Shown: piece after piece, positions 1 to 9,800 of the stretch
Position numbering within the stretch: position 1 is the stretch's first letter
Layout: every line of letters begins with the position of its first letter
Assembly (NCBI GenBank): GCA_943704495.1
Contig: CALSCR010001138.1
Location: 1 to 21,302 of the forward strand
DNA length: 21,302 bases
From: Pigoraptor chileana
Lineage: Eukaryota > Opisthokonta > Filasterea
Direction: 5' to 3'
Notes under the pieces: model-generated
Databases searched by the model: none
What the model saw: only the letters and a program-made list of their open reading frames with translations
What the model was told of the DNA's origin: nothing
Translations under genes and position numbers: made by a program

Positions 1-110
1 GGGGGAGTCTTGTTTGTGTTTTCCTTCAATTCCAGGCAGAAGAAGAAAGCAACTAAATCAGTAACAAAACACATACACACACATATATATATACATACAC
101 ACATGCGTAC

Positions 111-153
<43 letters not shown>

Positions 154-161
154 ACTCTCAG
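1..161 (+). other. Intron upstream of the first visible derlin exon
   Basis: No coding segment is recognisable here. The stretch ends in a splice acceptor (CTCTCAG, last base 161) directly before derlin coding sequence, so it is read as the 3' part of a derlin intron. It holds a CA/TA-rich stretch (about 68-104) and a pure CAA run that ends eight bases before the acceptor. An acceptor-like CAG near 33-35 is followed by sequence that does not resemble derlin, so I do not call an exon there. Confidence 0.6.
112..153 (+). repeat. (CAA)14 trinucleotide microsatellite
   Basis: Fourteen uninterrupted CAA units lie immediately before the CTCTCAG acceptor of derlin. The tract replaces the usual pyrimidine tract, so U2AF recognition at this exon is probably unusual. 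It is non-coding in the gene model used here. Confidence 0.9.
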
Positions 162-385
162 GTTGTGGCGCCGTTTATCGACATGATATTCCTCGGGTCT
201 GGTCTCACGTGCATGCTGGTGTATGTGTGGGGTCGGCGCAACCGCCACGTGCGGATGAGCTTTCTTGGCCTCCTCACATTTACGGCGCCGTATCTGCCTT
301 GGGTCCTCCTCGGTGTGTACTCGAGGCTTCGCTGCCCCTTTTTTAAGATCAACCACCCATTTAGAATGGTTGTTTGTTCAGGAAA

Positions 386-421
<36 letters not shown>

Positions 422-1108
422 ACAAGATGTTTGAATCTGATGTCTGCTCTGACCTTGCGATTCTGATACGAGGCCCTGCAGTATACGTTTGGCTGCCGAA
501 AGCAGACTCGTGTGTAAGTATTTTCTCACCCCGCACCGTGTTTTTTTTAAATATGATGTGTGTGTGTGTGTGTGTGCCTGTACATCGACTCGTTCTCCGT
601 GCGCATGCAGGCTTCTCCGTGCTTCTTAACAGCAGCCCCCTCGGGGACCTTCTCGGCATTGGCATTGGCCACATTTACTACTATTTTGAGGACGTGTATC
701 CGACACTCTTTCCCGGTCGCCGGCCTCTGAAAACACCTGCCATCATGTTAGTATCCCCGAGATTGTACACTTTTTTGGTTCACGCGAGTACAACAAGTGA
801 AATTATGCGCCGCATGCGCCCTATCTGTATCTACCATGGCTCAAATGCTTACCCCCATCTCTCTCTCATTCTCTCGCACTATGTCTCTGTCTCTGTCTCT
901 CCCCCTCTCCCCCCTCTCCACGAATACTTTTTGCGTGGCCATCAGCAAGTGGTTGTTTGAGGGTGCACCGAGGCAAGCATCCGCAGAACCGCCGGCGGGC
1001 GAGAACGAAGACGAGCAGCGACGGCCCGGTGGTTTCCGATGGGGCGAAGGGCAGCGGCTGGGTGACGAGGACCAGATTGCGGCAAACGGCGCCAACGGGG
1101 CACACTGA
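162..1108 (+). CDS. DERL2: Derlin (Der1-like ERAD rhomboid pseudoprotease), 3' part, 5' incomplete
   Basis: Derlins are multispanning ER membrane rhomboid pseudoproteases that help retrotranslocate misfolded proteins to cytosolic p97/VCP. Three exons are visible: 162-312, 611-746 and 946-1108 (stop TGA). Donors are GTGTGT and GTTAGT; both acceptors are CAG. Spliced, they give about 149 residues. The first part ([18 protein letters not shown], then VRMSFLGLL and [12 protein letters not shown]) matches the central and late membrane segments of animal derlins. [16 protein letters not shown] carries the GxxxG helix motif, followed by RPLKTPAI. The tail [12 protein letters not shown] matches the SHP box that binds p97 and is closer to derlin-2/3 than derlin-1. 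The N-terminal exons, with the first membrane helices and the WR motif, lie outside the window. The gene converges on the splicing-factor gene, with stop codons 354 nt apart. Family is certain; the paralogue assignment is tentative. Confidence 0.93.
313..610 (+). other. Derlin intron with two TG microsatellites
   Basis: This intron is bounded by G|GTGTGT and GCATGCAG|GC and splits a glycine codon in phase 1, restoring WVLLGFSVLL. It contains pure GT runs at 388-418 and 557-576 on the sense strand, plus an eight-T run at about 541-548. In the RNA these are UG repeats, known binding sites for CELF and TDP-43 type proteins in animals. Confidence 0.85.
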
Positions 1109-1462
1109 GGACGGGATCTTCAGTGTTGATCTGCCGCCGCCTACTTCTTGCTGTTCTCAGAATACACAGCATACACGCACACACGCGTATGTGTGGAGGT
1201 GGTGGTGGTGTTATTATTGTCATAGTGGAGGGTATGCTACTCAGTTTATGTGATATGAGGGGGGAGGCTGATTTCTTTTAGTGGGATGGGCGCACCACAC
1301 AACGAACACGAGTGATAAACACACAATCCCTGCATTCACAGCACCGTCCCCGGCACAACACGCCATCACGACACACGACTGCCACTCGGCACAACACAGA
1401 GCACAGCATCCCCTAGCACACGGGCCCGGCAATTAAACCCATTCACACATTCACCCATTCAC
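1109..1462. other. Convergent spacer between derlin and the PRP38B-like gene
   Basis: This 354-nt stretch holds the 3' ends of two convergent genes. I see no canonical AATAAA for either strand. It contains a short CA-rich patch (about 1165-1190), a GGTGGTGGTGGTG run (about 1198-1210) and many CACA/ACAC motifs. No further gene is recognisable. Confidence 0.6.
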
Positions 1463-3156
1463 CTATCGCCTGTCCCGACTCCCGCTCTGCCTTCCCTCGC
1501 GCTCATCTCTGTCGGAATAATCACGCCGAACGGGACGTTCGTCCCTGTCCCTGTCCCTGTCTCTGTCCCTGGAGTCTCTCTCGTGGCGTCCGCGGCTCCT
1601 GCTCCTGCTTCGTCGCCTGCTGTCCCGCGCACGTTCCCGGCTGCGGCTGCGGCTGCGGCTCCGTCCACGTGACCTCTCGTGACTCCGACTCCTCCTCCGC
1701 CTATCGCGGCTGCGGCTGTGGCTCCGTCCACGTGAGCGGTCCTTGCTGTCACTGCGCCGCCTCTCACGTGAGCGGTCTCGGTCGCGACGGTCGTGGCTTC
1801 TGCTGCGGCTGCGGCTTGACCTCCGTTTGGGGCTTGCTGAATGGGAACGCTTACTAGAGTAAACGAAGATGTAACGAAGATGCATCACATGAGAGGCTTG
1901 ATTATTGTCACTGAACAGTCACGCACACGCACACGCACACACACACACACACAATAATAATAACATCCGACATAACAATCATGATCACAAAACGGGCGAG
2001 GCAAACATGCAAGAAATACAACATTCAGAATGCCAACATAATGATCAAACACGGATCAAACACGCACCTCTTCGAGTCCCCCTCCTCCACAGCATGGTTG
2101 TCGTCGTCATTTGCACCATCCTCCCCCTCGGCCTCGGGCACACCATTGAGCATAGTGCCCGCGTGGCCGACGGCGCGCTCATCGGCCTTGGGCGCGAGGC
2201 CTTTTGTCTTCAACTTCTCGAGCAACTCCTTGTGCACAGGCACGGGTATCCTGGGCAGCATCGTGTTGATGAACTTTGTGTCTGTGATGAGCTCCCGCAC
2301 AAACTGCCCCATGCTCACTTTCGGTGCGTGCTTGTCCCAGCGCACTTTTATCGGTTCAGGATCCATCATGAAGGACTCAAAGCGGTCCCACAGGCCCTTC
2401 GGGGGAGTTGCAAATCGGAGGTAGAGAAAGCCAAGCGCCCTGCATGGAATCGACATTGTGTGGGGAGCCGGGGAAAGAAGATCAATATAGGCAATTCAGA
2501 TTCAAAGATCCAAGTAAACAATACTCTCTTCCTAACCTCAAAGCTCAGCCGGTTGCCAGAGCGGTGGGCATGATGCGTACCTAATGTATGGAGAGTCTGC
2601 ATGGTTCAATATACCCTTCAGCTGCTTCTCGGTGAGCCTGAGCGTGAAGAGTTTGTAGAGCAGACAGAAGGCAGAGGACGGGTGGTTGTCGCCGCCGGGA
2701 AGGATGGGCTCGAGGTGATCAACTCGATTGTATATTTCGTCAATAACCTGCATGCAAGCATATAATGTATATATATATACATATATGTGTGAGTGTGTGT
2801 GTGTAATGGTCACATTATGTTCGCATCAGTTTGTTGTCGTCAAGTGACGAAATTTGTAATATGCATCTCGTGGAATAGTGGTCACTCGATACACTGGTGT
2901 TACACATCAAATGGTTAAACCACAACTCTACACGCGTCATCGTGTGACAACCACGTTACACACTTGATCCTCCTTTATACCGAAGTATGCATCACACCTC
3001 ATGATATGTCTTGAAAGAATAGAGGTCGTTTCGGAAATATGGACTCGCGAGAATGCTGCTGTGGAGGACTGGGTTCATGTTCATTGTCTTCTCATTCCCC
3101 CACAACTCGACCATGTTCTTCCGCGCCGCAGCGCTCCCGTCGTTTGCAGGCTCCAT
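1463..3156 (-). CDS. PRPF38B: PRP38B-like pre-mRNA splicing factor with RS-rich tail
   Basis: The PRP38 family acts in spliceosome activation; in metazoa PRPF38B is an RS-tailed relative of PRPF38A. Exons on the minus strand are 3156-2998, 2747-2581, 2439-2068 and 1853-1463 (1,089 nt, 362 residues), with phases 0, 2, 2 that all agree. The start is the first in-frame ATG after an in-frame TAG. The PRP38 domain (about residues 24-185) shows NMNPVLHSSILASPYF, SFKTYHEVIDEIY, SSAFCLLYKLFTLRLT, ADSPYIRALGFLYLRF, TPPKGLWDRFESF and the family signature LPRIPVPV. This matches PRPF38B rather than PRPF38A. An acidic linker (about 190-232, EGEDGANDDDNH) leads to about 130 residues of RS/RD/RE repeats. 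The third donor is GTGCGT and the last acceptor CTCTAG. The gene is divergent from the acid phosphatase gene across a 1.4-kb spacer. All boundaries fit without forcing. Confidence 0.94.
1480..1850 (-). repeat. RS/RD/RE-coding imperfect repeats
   Basis: This is the last coding exon of the PRP38B-like gene, made of imperfect repeats coding for Arg-Ser, Arg-Asp and Arg-Glu dipeptides. A duplicated module is visible on the plus strand: GGCTCCGTCCACGTGA occurs near 1658-1674 and again near 1720-1735, and a third CACGTGAGCGG lies at 1765. The repeats suit an RS domain phosphorylated by SR-protein kinases. Opposite-strand and shifted-frame open readings here are shadows of the repeat. Confidence 0.85.
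1921..1953 (+). repeat. CA microsatellite in PRP38B-like intron 3
   Basis: A CA run with a few CG interruptions lies inside the intron 2067-1854. On the sense (minus) strand it is a UG repeat. The surrounding intron holds nothing else I recognise. Confidence 0.8.
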
Positions 3157-3470
3157 CTCGACAGAAAAGTACCGAAAAGTCTGTGCGCGGAATAACTATT
3201 GCTGCTTTTTGTAGTTCGAATTCCGCGCGCTGTGAGCAAGAAGGCCCACCCACAAGGGGCTCACAACAAAAACCCTGATGCAATTCGATGCAGAATTTTG
3301 TGAGTTTTTTAAATTTTTTCCAGCTTAGAGACGGAACCCTTTCACTGTTAATCTATTAAATGCAGTTGCTTTCTTTTCTTTATGCGATTCAACTCGATGA
3401 TGCGGTGACAGTTACTATTGAGAACAGTAATAGAACGACGGACGATTTCATTCTTGCGTTACCGAATTCT

Positions 3471-3478
3471 GACGTCAT
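3471..3478. promoter_or_regulatory. CRE/ATF-type palindrome TGACGTCA
   Basis: A perfect TGACGTCA lies in the AT-rich part of the spacer, 315 nt upstream of the PRP38B-like start codon. In animals and fungi this octamer binds CREB/ATF bZIP factors. Its place in a likely promoter supports function, but one 8-mer can occur by chance. Confidence 0.35.
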
Positions 3479-4138
3479 TTAAAAACGCATCAAAAAGCGC
3501 GCCATTATTTGATTTTTGAATCCTTAGTCGGATTTACATTAGGAAAAGTGATTAAGATCACTAAACATACAAAGAGTGAGTGTAATGAGTGAAATGTGCG
3601 GCATCCCAAACTTCCGGCAAAATTACCAGACTGTTCCTTTTGAGGTCTCTGTCGTGACTCTGTGTGTGCATTGATATTTCTGTGCACTCGACGCTGGATG
3701 CCACGCAGGAGGTATGAGTATCGGAGTAGCCCATACGGCAGTGGCTTTTTGTGCAATATATTGGCCCAATTCCGACATTGTCTAATGACTCATGTGTGTG
3801 TGCGCGCAGTGTGTGGTATCGGCGTGGAGTATGCGGGTTTGCTCCCGTCATTAGCCGCCGGCGCATGTGCACTGCCGGCGCTGACTTCTGAGAGCACATA
3901 TGTCCATCTGAGATTTCGGTTTACGTGCGGATGAAGCGAAATCAGTCACATAAGACACCAAAGCAGCAATAAACAAAGAACATTAGATCATAAAGTGCTG
4001 TCGTGTACCGCATGGACATGAAGGTGTGGGTCATTGCTGGATCCTTACTCAGTCGCACCGCCTGCAAGTCATTATACAGTGATACTCCGCCGCCTGCGTC
4101 ACAGCAAACAGTACCCTCTGACAGTTGAATGTGTGTGG

Positions 4139-4199
4139 TGTGTGTGTGTGTGTGTGTGTATGTGTCAGCAGTGTGTGTGTGTGTGTGTGTATGTGTCAG
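4139..4199 (+). repeat. Duplicated TG microsatellite
   Basis: Two TG runs (4139-4159 and 4171-4190) are each followed by TATGTGTCAG, so a unit of about 30 bp is tandemly duplicated. It lies upstream of the phosphatase promoter elements and is non-coding. Confidence 0.75.
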
Positions 4200-4239
4200 T
4201 CTCCGTCGGCGGCTCAGTGGGGGGGTCATGTGCACGTTC

Positions 4240-4267
4240 TGATTGGCTGGGGCTCAGTGACCAATCA
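4240..4267. promoter_or_regulatory. Facing CCAAT boxes (TGATTGG ... CCAATCA)
   Basis: TGATTGG at 4240-4246 and its exact reverse complement CCAATCA at 4261-4267 face each other across 14 bp. A GGCTCAGTG direct repeat flanks and fills the element (4211-4219 and 4251-4259). CCAAT boxes recruit the NF-Y/HAP complex and are typical of eukaryotic promoters. The element sits about 330 nt upstream of the acid phosphatase start codon. Confidence 0.45.
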
Positions 4268-4593
4268 AATGCTTCCGTCTTGGCAGGTCCACACATGCGT
4301 GGCTTGTGTTTCTCGTATGTTTCTGTGCGTGAAGGTTCGGCATCGCCGCACGTGCCGCCACATCGCTTGTTTCGCCGGAGAGGGAAAAGGACGGAGGCGA
4401 CTTTGTGGAATGGTGCGTGTGCGTGTGAGTGTGTCATGCATGCATTGACAAGGGCACCATTGATGCGTGACATCAGTAGTTGTGTCTAAGTTTAATATAC
4501 AAGATTTTGAAAGCGGAACAGTTTATCAAAGGCATTTTTCAACCCATACTCCTCTCCATTCCGATCCGCACGCCGGCAACAGCGCAAATCAAG

Positions 4594-6185
4594 ATGGCCC
4601 TTTCCCGCCTCCCACTCTTCATCGTCGTTTTGGCGGTTGCGATTCTACACGTGCGTGGCCAGGCGCCCGAACAGTTGCATCTGTCGCTCACCGAGAAAAC
4701 TGGCGAGATGAGCGTTATGTGGGTGTCCATGAGGACTATCGACACGGAGGCCGACGCCAACAGCCACTGCAACTACGGCACGGTCTCTGGGGATCTGGTC
4801 TCGGGTGCATCTGCCGAGTACCATACGTATGCCGATGGGGGCTTCAACGGCACAATCCACCGCGCTGTTCTCGGCAACCTCAAGCCTGCCACGCGGTATG
4901 TGTGGCACCTGGCCCACCTCGCCGTTCATTTTTATGCTTCACCACTACCTGCGAAGCTCATGAGAATTTTCCGATTACATATGTGCATAAACCTCCGTTC
5001 TTGACCATGTACTTATTATTATTATTTTGTTCGTCTCCCTTAGGTATTATTATGTTTGCGGCAGCGAAAAGTTTGGATATTCCGCGGAGATTTCGTTCGT
5101 TTCGGCGCCCGCACCTGGCTCCTCCGATGCCGTCAAGATCGTCACATTTGGCGACATGGTGAGTGTCTTCTGATGGCACAACCCCTTCCCCTTGGCACAT
5201 ATATTGTTGCCGTTCGAGTTGGCATCTTTACGTGTCTCACTGCTGTGTGTTATTTCTCATTCCTATCCCACTATACGTCCGTGTGTTGTGTTTTTAAATT
5301 ATGCTCCTCTGTTGCGTGCAGGGTGTGAGGAACTCGGACTACACTGTGGCCAGTCTCGCGAGCGACGTTCTCAGTGACGGATACACGCTCGCCGTCAGTG
5401 TGGGCGACTCATCCTACGCCGACGACACCCTATTTGGCAACAGCCGGGTCAACGATGCCTTTTTCAACAAGATCCAGCCGTTTGCCGCGAGCGCGCCGTT
5501 CCAGCTCTGCGACGGCAACCACGAGGTGCAGTACGACTACGCTGCGTTTCTGAACCGCACTCGCATGCCCGTGGTGGGCAGCGGACCCCTCAGCCGCTTC
5601 TACCACTCGTTCGACTACGGCCCCATCCACTTTGTTCTCTTCAGCACGGAGACTGTGCACATGGACAGCCTGGCTCCCGGTGGCGAACAGCGCGTGTTTA
5701 TTGAGGCAGATCTCGCCGCCGCAGACGCAAATCGCGCTAATGTCCCGTGGATTGTCGCCATCTCCCACCACCCGATGTACTGCACGGACCTTCTTCTCTT
5801 CAACCGCTGCCTGTGGGAGGCCGCTGCATACCGGGACATGCTCGAGGGCGTGTTCAACCGATATAAGGTGGACGTGTATGCGTCCGGACACAATCATCAG
5901 TACGAGCGCTCGTTTCCCGTTTTCAACAGCACCGTTGTCACGTCGTATGAGAATGCACCATACACTGTGCACATTGTGAACGGAGCTGCCGGAAACCCCG
6001 AGGGCAACGATCCCACGTGGGATCCGACAAGCAAGATTCGCGCATTCCACGGGAGCGGGTTTGACACGGGGTACCTCCGCATGAACGTCAATCGCACGGC
6101 CATTGCGTGGGAGTTTGTGGACGCCAACAAGAAGAAGGCTGTGGATGCATTCACGATGACAAAGCCCGACCCGCTTGTCGCGTGA
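4594..6185 (+). CDS. Purple acid phosphatase (secreted or lysosomal metallophosphoesterase)
   Basis: Purple acid phosphatases hydrolyse phosphomonoesters at acid pH using a binuclear Fe-metal centre. Exons are 4594-4895, 5044-5158 and 5322-6185 (426 residues). The start ATG has A at -3 and G at +4 and opens a signal peptide (MALSRLPLFIVVLAVAILHV, then RG|QAPEQ). An N-terminal fibronectin-like PAP domain (about 25-120: PEQLHLSLTEKTGEMSVMWV) precedes the metallophosphoesterase domain. The ligand motifs are all present: GDMG (D138), GDSSY (D168, Y171), GNHE (N205), SHHPMYC (H288) and GHNHQYER (H329, H331). NGAAGNPEG is the usual C-terminal PAP motif. Several N-x-T/S sequons fit a glycoprotein. 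It resembles the long animal/plant form (ACP7-like), not the short TRAP form. Donors are GTATGT and GTGAGT; the second intron falls inside GDM|G. It converges on DEPDC5. Confidence 0.95.
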
Positions 6186-6861
6186 GGAGTGTGAATCGCT
6201 TTTGTAAACTTGTTGATCTGTTAAGCCGTTTTTTTTGTTCCTATTTTTGAAAGCGGTTTCAGACGATCAGACTGTTGACGCAACCGCTTTCGATTTCTCA
6301 ATGTGTACTTTATGTGGGGGTGTCACTTCTGACCTCCGTTTCGCTTTTGTTGTCATGAGGACGTCATTGACTGATGCTCCGAATACACAACCACTCTGGA
6401 ATACCCAAATGAGCACCCCTGTCCACTCTTCACTGTTGTACTACTTTCAACACTCGGCGATAAACAAAATTTGAGAGCTCTTAACTCCCTGCATATCTGT
6501 AGGTAGACTCATTTGAGAATGCCCAATGCCTCACACACACACATACACACACGTCAATTATGTGTGAAATCACGCCGACTGAGATTCACACATGTCAGAT
6601 AAGTCTAGTCCTGAAGTCCGATAATGATTCGATCCACATGAACACAAAGCCCTCCACGAAGCCAACCCCAAAAGTGGAATAGTGCGACCCACACACACAC
6701 ACACTCGCACGGAAGCAAACTTCAACACTATCTGTATTTCAGAAACGGCGGAGAATAACTATGGCCCATTAAGCACAAGCGCGAGACAATAGCACTCTTG
6801 AAACCCAATTACAGCCTCAGCGGGCAGTTTCATCACGCCCGCCCTCCACGCAGGCACGTCA
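6186..6861. other. Convergent spacer between acid phosphatase and DEPDC5
   Basis: This 676-nt stretch holds the 3' ends of both genes. It has an eight-T run at 6230-6237, a 10-bp inverted repeat just after it, short CA runs (about 6533-6552 and 6691-6706) and a GCGATAAACAAAA motif near 6458. I find no AATAAA and no recognisable gene. Confidence 0.55.
6249..6291 (+). repeat. Inverted repeat GAAAGCGGTT / AACCGCTTTC in the phosphatase 3' region
   Basis: GAAAGCGGTT (6249-6258) and its exact reverse complement AACCGCTTTC (6282-6291) are separated by 23 nt, starting 64 nt after the phosphatase stop codon. In the 3' UTR RNA it could form a 10-bp hairpin. It follows a T-rich stretch. A role in 3'-end formation or mRNA stability is conceivable but not shown. 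Confidence 0.5.
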
Positions 6862-9800
6862 TCAGCGACCGCGCCGTGCGAATGCATCGAGCATCGACAT
6901 GGGGTCTGCCTGCGCCGCAAGGAGATAGTATGCAATGCGCGTGGCGGTGTTGCCCTCGCCAACAAATCCGCTAACGTAGTCGTCCATTCCGCGTTCCTGT
7001 CCAAGAACGGTCGACGATGACGACTTCTTAGGTTTTGCATCATGTGAGCTTTCGTTGACAGGTGTCTTCGTGGCTGTCACAGAGTCACGTGAAGCACCGG
7101 CGTCAGAAGAGGAATCGCCATCGGCCGCGTGAGGTGCAATGGATGACTGTGCGTACGAGCGGAAGAGACCCGGGGAGCCTCGCAACGACTGCGCAAAGGG
7201 CACGTGAGAGGGTGCGTCCGCGGGCATGGCCGTGCTTGTCGAATCGACAATGTCCACACTGCCACGACCCGACGTGTCCGCCACCTCGGGAACAATCTCA
7301 AACCGGCCGACGCGGATGGCAGAGTCGCTGCTGTTCGGCTCCGCAAGCACACCACTGCCAACCTCCTTGGTTGCCAGGGGCGACGCGGGCGTTGCGGGCC
7401 CATGGTCTGCAGCAGCTGCAGTGGCCGACACGTCCTTTGCGTCACCAGTGATCATGGATGTATCGCCAACAGCACCCACGTCGCTTGACGTTGACGGAGA
7501 GTGCTTTGGCATGCGCGCTTCCATTTCCGTCACAAGTTCCTGCAAATCTCCATACTTGCCCTCGACAGGCTCCACGCTGGGTCCAAGTGGCGCCGACGAC
7601 GACCGCTTGTCGGCCAGAGACGAAAGCGGCGGTGCGGATGCGGCGCCCTGGGACGGCTGGCGACGCCGCTTTCCGCGCTCGACCGTTGCCGTCCAAAAGC
7701 CCTCAAGTTCCGTCGCACTCGCGCAGAAATCGCGCAGTTGGTTGAGGATCCGAGAGCCGACGCCCGCATCGATCCCGGCAACGGTGCGCCACTTGTTCGT
7801 CATGAGCGGATTCGATGTGAAGAGAAAGCCGGCGCCGCCATCAAGGACCTGCACCAGCGCAGCGCCAGTCCGGTGGATGTATTGCGGGTGACGGAATTCT
7901 GGGCGCCGATAGGAGAAGACCATGCGCCTTCCACTCTCCTCAAACGCGTTCTCTATCTCGAGGTCCGATTCAGTGTCGAGCATAAAGTCAAATCGCGCGA
8001 GAAGAGCCTCCTCGAAGTAATGTCTGCGCGACGGGAAGAGCGAAGCAAGCCCGCCACTCGTGCTCGTCGTGCTGCCAACAGAATCGCTGTGGTGCGAATA
8101 CCCCTGCGATGCCATATTGCTGCTCACGCGCATACCTGGACTCGAAAATTGTCTTGTATATGCGCCAAAGAAGCGGCCACCGGTATCAGTGCCGCCACCG
8201 CCACCACCAATTTGTTGTCTTCCGTACGCCTGCTGCTGCGGACTCGTGGGAGGAAGGCCCGGCGAAAACGGATACACAGGGACCAATGCGCCATCAGTGC
8301 CAGATGGAGCACCCGACGCCGCCTCCGAGTGCCTGCTCTTGTCGGGCCACCACGCCAGGGGCACGTGAATGTGGGCGCGGAAGGGATCGCACTCGGGCTT
8401 GTCCGGCTGCGCCTGGTCACACGGCACGGGGACCATTATGAACGAGCACTGCGCCGCCTTCCGTGACCACGTGGCCACGAGCTCTTCCACAATGCATCCC
8501 GTGCTCACCAACCAGTGAACCTCGAGGTGATGTCCCCGGGAGGGGTCGTAAAAGGCGTCGTAATGCACGACAAGCCACTCGCGCCGGTCGCTCTTTTTCG
8601 AAGGATCAATGTCGAGAAGCAGGGACCGAGTCAGCGCAACCGGCTTCTCTGGGTCACCCGTCGAGTGCTGGGAGACGAGTGCGGCGAGACTGCGTCGGCG
8701 ATCCGGCCACTCGGACGTCGACGCCGACTCACGCTGGGTTGATCCCGCCGATGACGCCGATTGAGGGCCCGACGACGCCTGCCCGACAAGCGTCGACGGC
8801 AAGGGGAGGACGCCTGCAGCGGCGCCACGTTGGGATGCTGCAGCAGCGCGGGCCATGGCAGCGGCGGCGTCGGCGAGTCCCACGTTCTTGGTGCCGGATG
8901 CAACCGCAGCAACGACAGCGACTACCGACTGCGATGTGCGGTTGCGGTTGATGGACACGCTAAACTCGCCCATGCCGGCTTCCATGCCATCTGCGCCAAA
9001 TTTGAGCGGCATCGCAGGGGGGGCCGAATCGCGTGGAGTTGCCGTCATCGATGCGGTTGCAGGCGCTGATGACGAGGCGTCGCGCTTGGACGGGAGAGGA
9101 CCTAGCACGTCCGACAGGCGACCGTCCGAGGGCACCTGCGACGATGCTGGTGGCGGAATCTGCTGTTGGGACGATTGCGCCTGCTGCTGTGACGAGGCAC
9201 CCGACTGTGCAGAAGGCACCCCGACACTTATGGTGGGTGGCGGTATCCCTGCACCAGTACTGTTCTGTGGGCTCCCAACCGGCGGTCCCTGCCTGATCGG
9301 TGCGTCCGTGTTCGACGGCTGTTGCTGTTGCTGTTGCTGCTGCAGTTGTTGTTGTTGCTGTGACTGTTGTTGTGTTTGTTGTGTTTGCGTTTGTTGTTGC
9401 TGCACCTGTTGTTGTTGCAGTTGTTGAGACTGAGACAGCGCAGCCGATCCAACCGGCGATGACGCGAGCGCGGTCTTCTTTGGAGTCTTTACGTTCTTGA
9501 ACACATAGAACAGCATCGCGTCCTGGAATGGATGCGCTTTGGTCACGTGGTCAATGAACCCGGCGCCCATGATCGCCCGTCCAAGCGCCACGGCATCCTC
9601 CCTTGTCTTGAGGTCCGTCACACGCTTCAGCATCCAATCGACACACTCCTTCCCAATAAAGCAGTTCTTGTACGTCCGCAAGTGCCATCTGCGGTCCTCC
9701 ACAGCCACACCGTAAAAACGATGCTGCATTGCGGCGACGACAAGGGCAATGTCGGCGTCTTTTGAGATTGGCTCCGCTGCGGGGAACTGCTGCTGCAGTT

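Larger units (their letters stand above)
3157..4593. other. Divergent spacer of 1.4 kb; no recognised gene
   Basis: This is the longest gene-free stretch, between the start codons of the PRP38B-like gene and the acid phosphatase. It starts AT-rich (about 3295-3560, including a TTTTTTAAATTTTTT block), which fits a promoter. It then holds short open segments on both strands, none resembling a known family. An AATAAA at 3966-3971 follows a plus-strand TGA at 3932-3934 by about 32 nt, so a small intron-bearing plus-strand gene between about 3585 and 3975 is possible but unsupported. TG microsatellites lie at 4139-4190. The part nearest the phosphatase holds paired CCAAT boxes. Confidence 0.5.

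Noticed and set aside
165-960. Cys-Val repeat proteins encoded by TG runs near derlin
   Set aside because: These frames read through introns; the TG repeats are intronic microsatellites and the spliced derlin explains the region.
1463-1888. Independent RS-protein gene starting near 1888
   Set aside because: The upstream part reads through an intron; the CTCTAG acceptor at 1854 joins the RS exon in phase to the PRP38 domain.
3812-3934. Resemblance of the segment ...AGLLPSLAAGA... to the TMEM14 family (AGSVPSLAAG)
   Set aside because: Only about ten residues match; no neighbouring helices of the family can be found in any frame.
5430-6050. Minus-strand open frame of 206 codons opposite the acid phosphatase
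   Set aside because: The plus strand carries an intact PAP domain with all catalytic motifs; the antisense frame has no recognisable content.
7226-8466. Long plus-strand open frames (over 200 and 300 codons) opposite DEPDC5
   Set aside because: They lie antisense to conserved DEPDC5 coding sequence, show no family resemblance and are Arg/Pro-rich as expected for shadows of GC-rich codons.
8855-9500. Plus-strand frames rich in Cys or Val/Ala
   Set aside because: They are the other frames of the Gln-coding CAG/CAA repeats of DEPDC5.
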